The notes under the pieces were generated by a model. The model was not told the origin of the DNA. It was given only the letters and a program-made list of their open reading frames with translations, and ran no database searches. A stretch of DNA of 5,010 nucleotides from Gammaproteobacteria bacterium (GTDB taxonomy: Bacteria > Pseudomonadota > Gammaproteobacteria > UBA6429 > Thiohalophilaceae): assembly GCA_030593785.1 (NCBI GenBank), contig JAUVGM010000203.1:1-5010 (forward strand), written 5' to 3'. This document shows, piece after piece, positions 1-5,010 of this stretch; within the stretch, counting starts at the first letter, position 1; the number at the start of each line of letters is the position of its first letter. A program made the translations under genes and the position numbers.

Positions 1-46
1 GCATGAATCCCGTCTTAGCTTCCTGTTCATTATTTTTTAATGCCAT
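1..46 (-). CDS. Start of a gene running off the left edge; probable DUF3306-family protein (N-terminus only)
   Basis: An ATG at 46-44 directly follows the TAG stop of the DUF3305 gene and opens a frame that stays open to the window edge. The visible residues read MALKNNEQEAKTGFM. A CAGGT ribosome-binding-like stretch lies about 10 nt upstream, inside the end of the DUF3305 gene, so the two are probably translated together. Fifteen residues are too few to identify a family. The DUF3306 guess rests on context only: in proteobacterial FDH loci a DUF3306 gene commonly sits next to a DUF3305 gene. Treat the gene as likely and its identity as inferred. Confidence 0.55.
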   Translation of the reverse strand, partial: MALKNNEQEAKTGFM

Positions 47-589
47 CTAATGCGTTACCTGATTTTGTTTTTTGTGATTTCCTTTCCAGTTTTCCAACTT
101 TCGTTTTTTTCTTTTCACTGGCACAAAATTATTAAAAACAAAAGCCTCAACCCATCGATAAATTTCAGCAGGCATCGGAACCTTAAATACTTGTTCTTCT
201 AACTCAAGGAATGACGATGCTTCGTCATAATTTACGCTCACTTTAAAAGGGATGAGTTCGCCATCTTCCTCTTCATCACGGCAAACAACAAAAACACTGG
301 GGCTATCAGAAATAATATTAAAATAATAACTTTCTGCTTCATCAGCGAATAAACTAATTTGGTAGTTAACCCAGATATATTTTTCTTCTGCCTGACCTAT
401 TCGTGAAACGGTTTTTTCCGGTATATCATCAGCACTACCTTTACCGCCTGCAATAACCGCTTCTACTTCCCATTGATCGGCAATCCATACATTATTTTCA
501 ACAACCGTATGTTGCATCACAATTGAGACAGGAAAGATGTGTGTTAAAAAATCATTGCTACCATGATCTATTGTCTTGTCTGGATTCAT
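47..589 (-). CDS. DUF3305 domain protein, formate dehydrogenase-associated accessory protein
   Basis: A soluble protein of about 180 residues with no signal peptide or membrane segment. Family-typical stretches are visible: FPVSIVMQ and a WIADQWEVEAVIAG block near the N-terminus, LFADEAESYYFNI and PSVFVVCRDEE in the middle, then VSVNYDEASSFLE, a VPMPAEIYRWVEAFV segment and a basic tail (KRKKRK). This matches the DUF3305 family as I know it, whose genes accompany formate dehydrogenase genes; the biochemical role is unknown. I chose the ATG at 589-587, which has AAGGG about 12 nt upstream. A GTG at 619-617 would add ten residues (MLYLKGRKKK) but lacks a clear ribosome-binding site. The gene is probably transcribed from the sigma-54-like promoter at 660-675 and is followed without a gap by the next minus-strand gene. 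The family call is firm; the exact start is less so. Confidence 0.87.
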   Translation of the reverse strand: MNPDKTIDHGSNDFLTHIFPVSIVMQHTVVENNVWIADQWEVEAVIAGGKGSADDIPEKTVSRIGQAEEKYIWVNYQISLFADEAESYYFNIISDSPSVFVVCRDEEEDGELIPFKVSVNYDEASSFLELEEQVFKVPMPAEIYRWVEAFVFNNFVPVKRKKRKLENWKGNHKKQNQVTH

Positions 590-659
590 TTTTTTCTTAC
601 GCCCTTTTAGATAAAGCACCCAAATTTCATGTTTGAATAAGTTTAGTCACAAACAACCT

Positions 660-675
660 CGCAATTTATATACCA
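660..675 (-). promoter_or_regulatory. Sigma-54 (RpoN) -24/-12 promoter for the DUF3305 operon
   Basis: Read on the minus strand the site is TGGTATATAAATTGCG. It fits the sigma-54 consensus TGGYAYR-N4-TTGCW at every specified base except the last (G instead of A/T), with the correct 12-bp step from GG to GC. It would start transcription near 649, giving a leader of about 60 nt to the ATG at 589. No comparably good sigma-70 promoter was noticed for this gene. Confidence 0.66.
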
Positions 676-690
676 ACACCAACACCTGCT

Positions 691-707
691 GTTAATATTG
701 TATTAAC
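691..707. repeat. 17-bp interrupted palindrome, possible operator
   Basis: GTTAATATTGTATTAAC has two perfect 7-bp arms (GTTAATA and TATTAAC) around a 3-bp centre. It lies about 42 to 58 bp upstream of the inferred DUF3305 operon start and about 185 bp upstream of the inferred moaA start. Size and symmetry suit a dimeric regulator, possibly the HTH-PBP protein encoded in this window, but AT-rich DNA also gives such symmetry by chance. Confidence 0.35.
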
Positions 708-758
708 GTAAAATAATATTGATAAAGACTCTTCGCCTGGTACAAAACAATACACCCA

Positions 759-770
759 CATAAATTTATG
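759..770. repeat. 12-bp perfect palindrome midway between the divergent promoters, candidate activator site
   Basis: CATAAATTTATG is its own reverse complement. Its centre lies about 116 to 120 bp upstream of both inferred sigma-54 start sites, a usual distance for an enhancer bound by an NtrC-type activator. The octamer CCCACATA overlaps its left side (755-762) and recurs at 782-789. No known activator consensus is recognised, so the role is inferred from position and symmetry. Confidence 0.3.
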
Positions 771-857
771 AGTCATTTTGTCCCACATATTTAGTAATAT
801 TTTCTCTTTTATTCCCAGCGCCCCTTTACACGCATGATTTTCATATAAATAAAATAA

Positions 858-873
858 AGGTATGACTTTTGCT
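858..873 (+). promoter_or_regulatory. Sigma-54 (RpoN) -24/-12 promoter for the moaA-fdhD-regulator operon
   Basis: AGGTATGACTTTTGCT matches TGGYAYR-N4-TTGCW at all specified bases but the first (A for T), and has the required 12-bp GG-to-GC step (859-860 and 871-872). The inferred start is near 884, giving a leader of about 58 nt before the moaA ATG. A second such site facing the other way at 660-675 strengthens the call. Confidence 0.66.
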
Positions 874-941
874 TTACCTGTATGAACTGTAAATATTAAT
901 TTCACTCAACGAGCTATTAAAAATAAAAAATCAGGAATGGC

Positions 942-1955
942 ATGAATAAATTAGATACGTCAAACACCAATAAACTAATTGATCGATTCGGACGCCAGGT
1001 CACCTACGTTAGACTTTCTGTTACCGATCGCTGTGATTTCCGCTGCCAATATTGCATGAGTGAAAACATGCAGTTTCTGCCTCGGCAAAAACTTTTAACA
1101 TTAGAAGAACTTGCTTCTGTTGGAAAAACTTTTTCATCGTTGGGCGTAAATAAAATAAGAATTACGGGTGGAGAACCCCTGGTACGAAAAAATATTATCT
1201 GGTTATTTGAACAATTGGGTCAAATGGAACAAATAAAAGATCTCACCTTAACCACCAATGGTTCTCAACTTCATAAATATGCTAAAAATTTAAAATCCGC
1301 TGGTGTAACGAGAATTAATATTAGTCTCGATAGTCTTAAAGCTAAACGCTTTAACGACATTACCCGCGTAGGAGATTTGAAACAGGTACTTAAGGGTATT
1401 GATTCCGCTATTGCAGCAGGATTTGACAAAATAAAATTAAACTCCGTTATTATGAAAAACCATAATCATGATGAGATACTTGATTTGGTTGCCTTTGCAA
1501 TCGAACGCAACATTGATATTAGTTTTATAGAAGAAATGCCATTAGGAATAATTAACTCTCATGGTCGAGATAAGACATTTTATTCCAGCGATGAAGTTAG
1601 AAAAGATATTGAAGCAAAGTATTCATTAAATTCATCAAATAAAAAAACCTCAGGACCCTCAGATTATTACGACATAAATAACAGCGACACCTCAGTCGGC
1701 TTTATTTCACCTCATAGTCATAACTTTTGTGAAAATTGTAACCGTGTCCGTGTTACCGCTGAAGGGCGATTGCTTTTATGTCTTGGGCAGGAACACTCTG
1801 TTGACTTGCGCGACATTATTCGAAGAAACCCGGGGGATCTTGAAAAACTCCGTAATAGTTTAATCGAAGCAATGAAATTAAAACCAAAATCACATGAGTT
1901 CAACGTCAATGTCGAACCTGTAATTTTACGCTACATGAATATGACCGGAGGTTAA
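942..1955 (+). CDS. moaA: GTP 3',8-cyclase MoaA (radical SAM, molybdenum cofactor biosynthesis)
   Basis: MoaA is a cytosolic radical-SAM enzyme that converts GTP to 3',8-cyclo-7,8-dihydro-GTP, which MoaC then turns into cyclic pyranopterin monophosphate for molybdopterin. The N-terminal [4Fe-4S] motif CxxxCxxC is at C31, C35 and C38 (TDRCDFRCQYC), followed by the SAM-binding GGEP at 76-79. The second, substrate-side cluster uses C263, C266 and C280 in FCENCNRVRVTAEG...CLG, with the R-x-R pair at 268/270. The protein ends in the conserved Gly-Gly tail (MTGG). At 337 residues it is of normal length. The ATG has AGGA 5 nt upstream. No moaC, moaD or moaE follows; fdhD does, one base after the stop, so this copy is probably dedicated to cofactor supply for formate dehydrogenase. 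A general moaA elsewhere in the genome is likely but cannot be seen. All catalytic residues appear intact. Confidence 0.96.
   Translation: MNKLDTSNTNKLIDRFGRQVTYVRLSVTDRCDFRCQYCMSENMQFLPRQKLLTLEELASVGKTFSSLGVNKIRITGGEPLVRKNIIWLFEQLGQMEQIKDLTLTTNGSQLHKYAKNLKSAGVTRINISLDSLKAKRFNDITRVGDLKQVLKGIDSAIAAGFDKIKLNSVIMKNHNHDEILDLVAFAIERNIDISFIEEMPLGIINSHGRDKTFYSSDEVRKDIEAKYSLNSSNKKTSGPSDYYDINNSDTSVGFISPHSHNFCENCNRVRVTAEGRLLLCLGQEHSVDLRDIIRRNPGDLEKLRNSLIEAMKLKPKSHEFNVNVEPVILRYMNMTGG
1947..1952 (+). promoter_or_regulatory. Shine-Dalgarno GGAGGT for fdhD, inside the last two moaA codons
   Basis: The codons for MoaA's terminal Gly-Gly (GGA GGT) form a strong ribosome-binding site 4 nt before the GTG at 1957. 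This decides the fdhD start: the next in-frame ATG (1972) is too far away, and the ATG at 1955-1957 within TAATG is out of frame. Confidence 0.75.
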
Positions 1956-1956
1956 T

Positions 1957-2844
1957 GTGCCTGAACTTAATATGGATAGCTCTACCACTGAACAAATCCC
2001 CTTACTTTCCGACGCGGGTCTTAGCCCAACTTTTTCAGTTATGGCAATGGATGAATACGGCATGCACCATGAAAAACATATTGCAGGCGAGCGGCCATTA
2101 ACAATCTACGTAAATAAAAAAGAAATTGTTACCTTAATGACCTTAGGCACTCAACCCGAAGCATTAGTATTAGGTTACCTGAGAAACCAGGGCTTCATTA
2201 CAAATATTGCAGAGGTTCAGTCTGTACAAGTTGACTGGGAAACCGAATCAGCAGTGATAGTGACTCATTCAGTACATGACTGGGATGAAAAATTAAGCCA
2301 ACGCACCGTAACATCAGGCTGTGGTCAGGGTACGGTCTTTGGCAACATGATGGAGCAATTAGATGATATTAACATTCAAAATTTTAATACAAAACAATCT
2401 ACCCTTTATGCGCTACTCGCTAATATTAGTAAAGAGAATGAAGTCTATAAACGTGCCGGTGGCGTACATGGTTGTGCCTTATGTGAAAATGATGAACAGT
2501 TGATATTTGTTGAAGATGTTGGTCGCCATAATGCCGTTGACACAATCTCCGGGCTTATGTGGCTGAATAATATATCTGGCAAAGATAAAACGTTTTATAC
2601 CACGGGAAGATTAACTTCTGAGATGGTAATTAAAGTTGCACAAATGAATATTTCTGTACTTTTATCTCGTTCCGGAATAACCCAAATGGGATTGTCTATT
2701 GCACAACAACTGAAGATAACACTCATTGCTCGTGCAAAAGGAAAACATTTTCTGATTTTTAATGGTGCTGACAATATTACTCTGGATGCACCTCCGCCAC
2801 TTAACCGCAGCCATAAAACATCAGCAAACATCAAACAATCATGA
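1957..2844 (+). CDS. fdhD: Formate dehydrogenase accessory sulfurtransferase FdhD
   Basis: FdhD passes sulfur from a cysteine desulfurase (IscS in E. coli) to the Mo/W-bis-PGD cofactor, which formate dehydrogenase needs for activity; it acts in the cytoplasm. Family signatures are the N-terminal ERPLTIYVN and TLGTQPEALVLGYLRNQG blocks, the active loop TSGCGQGTVFG with C122, AGGVHG at 167-172, EDVGRHNAVD at 186-195, a TTGRLTSEM segment, and the C-terminal ARAKGKHFLIFNG. At 295 residues it is slightly longer than E. coli FdhD, with a variable N-terminus. The E. coli loop has two cysteines (C-x-x-C); here only the first is kept (C122-G-Q-G), while a new C-x-x-C appears at C173-A-L-C176 just after the GGVH motif. 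The start is GTG, one base past moaA; the stop overlaps the next gene by 4 bp (ATGA). The family assignment is firm. Confidence 0.95.
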   Translation: MPELNMDSSTTEQIPLLSDAGLSPTFSVMAMDEYGMHHEKHIAGERPLTIYVNKKEIVTLMTLGTQPEALVLGYLRNQGFITNIAEVQSVQVDWETESAVIVTHSVHDWDEKLSQRTVTSGCGQGTVFGNMMEQLDDINIQNFNTKQSTLYALLANISKENEVYKRAGGVHGCALCENDEQLIFVEDVGRHNAVDTISGLMWLNNISGKDKTFYTTGRLTSEMVIKVAQMNISVLLSRSGITQMGLSIAQQLKITLIARAKGKHFLIFNGADNITLDAPPPLNRSHKTSANIKQS

Positions 2845-3785
2845 GCAATCTTAATTCTATTGATTCCTCTTCAGAGGATAAAGAAAATGAACCACGTTTC
2901 ATGAATGTGAAACAAGTATCTGAATATTTACAACTCAATGAAAAAAAAATATATGCCCTGGTCAGCGAAGGGAAAATCCCGGGAACTAAAATCACGGGAA
3001 AGTGGATGTTTCCACGTGCCTTGATTGACAACTGGATTATTGAATCGAGTCATGGTGGTTTATTAACAGATCGGTTAATTGTTGCAGGCAGTGATGATGC
3101 ATTGATGCAACGCGTGATTATGCAAATAGCCCATAATGTTCAATCAAAAGCACTGGTGAGTTACACCTGTACTGGAACACGCTTAGGACTTTCTCTGCTG
3201 TCTCATCATAAGGCGGATGTTTGCGCCATGCATTGGGGGCCTTACTCTGAAAGTCATTTGCGTCACCCGGCACTATTACATCAATATCCTCAGCACCATA
3301 ATTGGGTATTGGTCAGATTATTTAAAAGAGAACAAGGGTTATTAATAAACAAAAAACTTTTATCTACTATAAATAATGCAGATTTGAAATCTATACTTGA
3401 AACTGATCTTAAATGGTGCAGCCGTCAAAATGGTGCAGGTTCACAACGTTTTCTACAAGAAACATTACAACATTTTGGAATAAACGAAAATAATCTCAAG
3501 GTTAGTTGTACTGGACTATCAGAGCGTGATGCTGCATCAAGAATTGCGATGAATCAAGCTGATGTGGCACCCGGAACAAGAAGTATTGCAACTGAATATT
3601 CTCTCGGGTTTATTCCGGTAGGCTGGGAAGCATTTGATCTTGCACTTTACCGCGGCGTTTATTTTCGTACTCTGTTCCAAAACGTACTTGAAGAAATAAA
3701 ATCCGATAGCTGTATAGAACTGGCCAAACAACTTGGTGGTTATGATTTTACTGAATCTGGAAAATTAATATGGTCAGCTGAGTAA
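2841..3785 (+). CDS. Excisionase-type HTH plus PBP-like ligand-binding domain regulator
   Basis: A 314-residue cytosolic one-component regulator. After a polar 18-residue leader, residues 20-67 form an excisionase/MerR-like helix-turn-helix (HTH_17 type): FMNVKQVSEYLQLNEKKIYALV, then a wing-like GKIPGTKITGKWMFPRALIDNWI (both typical of the family; 20-41 and 44-66). Residues about 78-295 resemble the PBP_like domain (PF12727), related to substrate-binding proteins: a DRLIVAGSDD start, SYTCTGTRLGLSLL, KADVCAMHWGP, WCSRQNGAGSQRF, and MNQADVAPGTRSIA followed by the FIPVGWEAFDLAL stretch. There is no signal peptide. The PBP_like domain occurs in molybdenum-related proteins, so molybdate, tungstate or another small ligand is plausible; the ligand is not shown by the sequence. 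The gene overlaps fdhD by 4 bp and lacks its own clear ribosome-binding site, implying translational coupling. It probably regulates the nearby FDH accessory operons, perhaps through the palindromes at 691-770. Confidence 0.85.
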   Translation: MSNLNSIDSSSEDKENEPRFMNVKQVSEYLQLNEKKIYALVSEGKIPGTKITGKWMFPRALIDNWIIESSHGGLLTDRLIVAGSDDALMQRVIMQIAHNVQSKALVSYTCTGTRLGLSLLSHHKADVCAMHWGPYSESHLRHPALLHQYPQHHNWVLVRLFKREQGLLINKKLLSTINNADLKSILETDLKWCSRQNGAGSQRFLQETLQHFGINENNLKVSCTGLSERDAASRIAMNQADVAPGTRSIATEYSLGFIPVGWEAFDLALYRGVYFRTLFQNVLEEIKSDSCIELAKQLGGYDFTESGKLIWSAE

Positions 3786-3812
3786 AAATCATTAAAACCA
3801 TTAATTATTTTT
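3784..3812. terminator. A/T-only hairpin between convergent genes, possible bidirectional terminator
   Basis: Arms AAAAAT (3784-3789) and ATTTTT (3807-3812) pair, as do ATTAA (3791-3795) and TTAAT (3801-3805), around the loop AACCA, with one C/T mismatch (3790/3806). The stem ends in T-runs when read from either side. It overlaps both stop codons and fills the only gap between the convergent genes. The lack of any G-C pair makes the stem weak, so real termination is uncertain. Confidence 0.35.
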
Positions 3813-5010
3813 CACTTTGTCAGCAACAGTCATATCAGGTTCTGCTAATAAATATATGCTAAAACAACTTCCGTCTTTTGAATTACTTTCAACAGTTATA
3901 GTACCACCATACCGTTGTACCAAACCATAACTTACCGACAAGCCTAAACCCGTACCTTCAGATTTTGTTGTATAAAACGGATCAAATACACGATTGAGTT
4001 TTTCTTCTGAAATGCCAGAACCATTATCTTTTATATTAACAATAATACCCTTATCGTCCCAATCAAGTGTTTCAATCTTTAGTAGAACATCCTTTTCAGA
4101 GCTTGACTGAATCGCATTAACAATTAAATTAATTAATACCTGCTGTAATTCCTGTTTCTGTATATATATTTTAATGCTGGCATTTAAATCTAATACTACA
4201 TTTGCATGACGCGCTTCAATCTCATGTTTAACCAGTAATAAAGTATGTTCAATGACCTCATTCACATTAATGCTGCCAATGTAATCTGTGTTTTCTGAGG
4301 TACGAGAATACTGTAATAAACTATCTATAATATTACGAATACGATAAACCTGCTCTATAATTAAATCACTCTCTACTTTAACGGGCTCCAGCTTGGAGCC
4401 CATTTCTGCAAGAATCACCTCCATATTTCCCAGAATAACGGCAGTCGGATTATTGATCTCGTGTGCAATGCCGGCAGTCAACTCACCTAATGATGCCAGT
4501 TTCTCAGCTAACACTAATTGTTTTCTGGTTTCATTTAATAAGTCGATATTGTTTTTTAAATCTTCATTTTTAGTTTGCAACTCAGCTGTTCGTTCTTCTA
4601 CTTTATGCTCTAATATTTCTGCTGCATGTACAATTTCTAAATTTCGTTCTTCTACCTGATCAAGCATGGAATCAAATTGACGAGCTAGTTCGCCAATTTC
4701 ATCACTGGTATCTACATTGCCAATGCGTAATTGCTCACCGGCAAATGTTCCCCGGACAACCGAAGTCATTTGTTCAATTGGTTTAAAAATTGATTTTGCG
4801 CCTCGAATCGCAAACCAACTTGATAACAGCATAACAAAAATAAAAAACACAAATAAAATCAGTAAGGCGTTACGTAATATTTGACTAAAGGGGGTTTCAA
4901 GAAAACCAACATAGAGGATGCCAATGCGCTCACCACCGACATCATAAATTGGTTCATAGGCTGAGATGTACCAGTCATTTACTACAAAAGCACTATCTAT
5001 CCATGTTTCA
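3801..5010 (-). CDS. Membrane sensor histidine kinase, Cache-HAMP-HisKA-HATPase (N-terminus beyond the right edge)
   Basis: The frame is open from the right edge to the stop at 3801-3803, giving 402 visible residues; the ATG at 4850 is internal, not the start. Visible residues 1-41 are the end of an extracytoplasmic Cache-type sensor domain (FVVNDWYISAYEPIYD, then RIGILYVGFLE). A transmembrane helix follows at about 47-66, HAMP at about 67-122 (P-I-E-Q-M, then DEIGELARQFDSM), and a coiled coil at about 123-165. The HisKA H-box is LGELTAGIAHEINNP with phospho-accepting His 183 (codon 4463-4461). The ATPase boxes are N (LINLIVNAIQSS), G1 (DNGSGI, 328-333), F (FDPFYTTK, 342-349) and G2 (GTGLGL, 352-357), so the kinase looks intact. 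There is no receiver domain, so a separate response regulator is needed and lies outside the window. Such kinases often pair with NtrC-type activators, which fits the sigma-54-like promoters nearby. Cache domains commonly bind small organic acids; formate as ligand would be speculation. Confidence 0.94.
   Translation of the reverse strand, partial: ETWIDSAFVVNDWYISAYEPIYDVGGERIGILYVGFLETPFSQILRNALLILFVFFIFVMLLSSWFAIRGAKSIFKPIEQMTSVVRGTFAGEQLRIGNVDTSDEIGELARQFDSMLDQVEERNLEIVHAAEILEHKVEERTAELQTKNEDLKNNIDLLNETRKQLVLAEKLASLGELTAGIAHEINNPTAVILGNMEVILAEMGSKLEPVKVESDLIIEQVYRIRNIIDSLLQYSRTSENTDYIGSINVNEVIEHTLLLVKHEIEARHANVVLDLNASIKIYIQKQELQQVLINLIVNAIQSSSEKDVLLKIETLDWDDKGIIVNIKDNGSGISEEKLNRVFDPFYTTKSEGTGLGLSVSYGLVQRYGGTITVESNSKDGSCFSIYLLAEPDMTVADKVKNN

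Larger units (their letters stand above)
620..941. other. Divergent intergenic control region (no convincing gene)
   Basis: About 320 AT-rich bases separate the divergent DUF3305 and moaA genes. The region holds a sigma-54-type promoter facing each gene (660-675 minus, 858-873 plus). Between them lie a 17-bp interrupted palindrome (691-707), a 12-bp perfect palindrome (759-770) and an 8-bp direct repeat, CCCACATA, at 755-762 and 782-789. A 79-codon minus-strand frame crosses the region (905-666), but it starts with GTG without a ribosome-binding site, resembles no family I know, and overlaps both promoters, so I do not call it. I see no tRNA, riboswitch or strong hairpin. Confidence 0.7.

Noticed and set aside
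671..686. Short ACCAAC/CAACACC tandem-like run beside the minus-strand promoter
   Set aside because: Only two imperfect units; it does not amount to a repeat array or CRISPR.
878..891. Direct repeat CTGTA (878-882 and 887-891) near the inferred moaA start
   Set aside because: Five bases are too short to be meaningful without further copies.
869..899. Sigma-70 promoter for moaA (TTGCTT with TAAATA or TATTAA)
   Set aside because: Spacings of 15 or 19 bp and poor hexamers; the same TTGCT is better explained as the -12 element of the sigma-54 promoter.
666..905. 79-codon minus-strand frame in the divergent gap
   Set aside because: It has a GTG start without a ribosome-binding site, no recognisable family, and overlaps both sigma-54-like promoters, with its stop inside one of them. 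Most likely a chance frame in control DNA.
884..941. Molybdenum-cofactor riboswitch in the moaA leader
   Set aside because: The inferred leader is only about 58 nt, mostly A/T, with no visible multi-stem structure; too short and unstructured for the Moco RNA motif.
2595..3031. Minus-strand frames opposite fdhD and the regulator
   Set aside because: They overlap conserved plus-strand coding sequence and resemble no protein family.
4393..4659. 88-codon plus-strand frame opposite the histidine kinase
   Set aside because: It lies wholly antisense to the conserved HisKA and coiled-coil region, so it is a shadow of the kinase gene.

Overview
This AT-rich window holds accessory genes for a molybdenum- or tungsten-dependent formate dehydrogenase (FDH); the FDH subunits themselves are not in view. 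The DUF3305/DUF3306-type pair, fdhD and a stand-alone moaA are a combination known from proteobacterial FDH loci. Together with the low G+C this suggests a proteobacterium, perhaps a gammaproteobacterium; I cannot name a genus.

Layout: (1) Positions 1-589, minus strand: a DUF3305 gene, followed directly by the first 15 codons of another gene that runs off the left edge and is probably the DUF3306 partner. (2) Positions about 620-941: a divergent control region with no convincing gene. It carries two close matches to the sigma-54 (RpoN) -24/-12 promoter, one facing each operon, with palindromes between them. (3) Positions 942-3785, plus strand: a tight operon of moaA (first step of molybdenum cofactor synthesis), fdhD (sulfuration of the FDH cofactor) and a one-component regulator that joins an excisionase-like helix-turn-helix to a periplasmic-binding-protein-like ligand domain. 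(4) Positions 3784-3812: an A/T-only hairpin between convergent genes. (5) Positions 3801-5010, minus strand: the C-terminal 402 residues of a membrane sensor histidine kinase with Cache, transmembrane, HAMP, HisKA and HATPase parts; its N-terminus lies beyond the right edge.

How they may work together (inference): MoaA supplies cofactor precursor, FdhD activates the Mo/W-bis-PGD cofactor in FDH, and the DUF3305/3306 proteins assist FDH in an unknown way. The histidine kinase probably senses a small extracellular ligand. Because both operons appear to have sigma-54 promoters, its partner may be an NtrC-type activator outside the window. The HTH-PBP protein could add a second input, such as molybdate or tungstate supply. 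The most noteworthy observations are the paired divergent sigma-54 promoters with a palindrome midway between them, and the FdhD variant whose cysteines are arranged differently from the E. coli enzyme.
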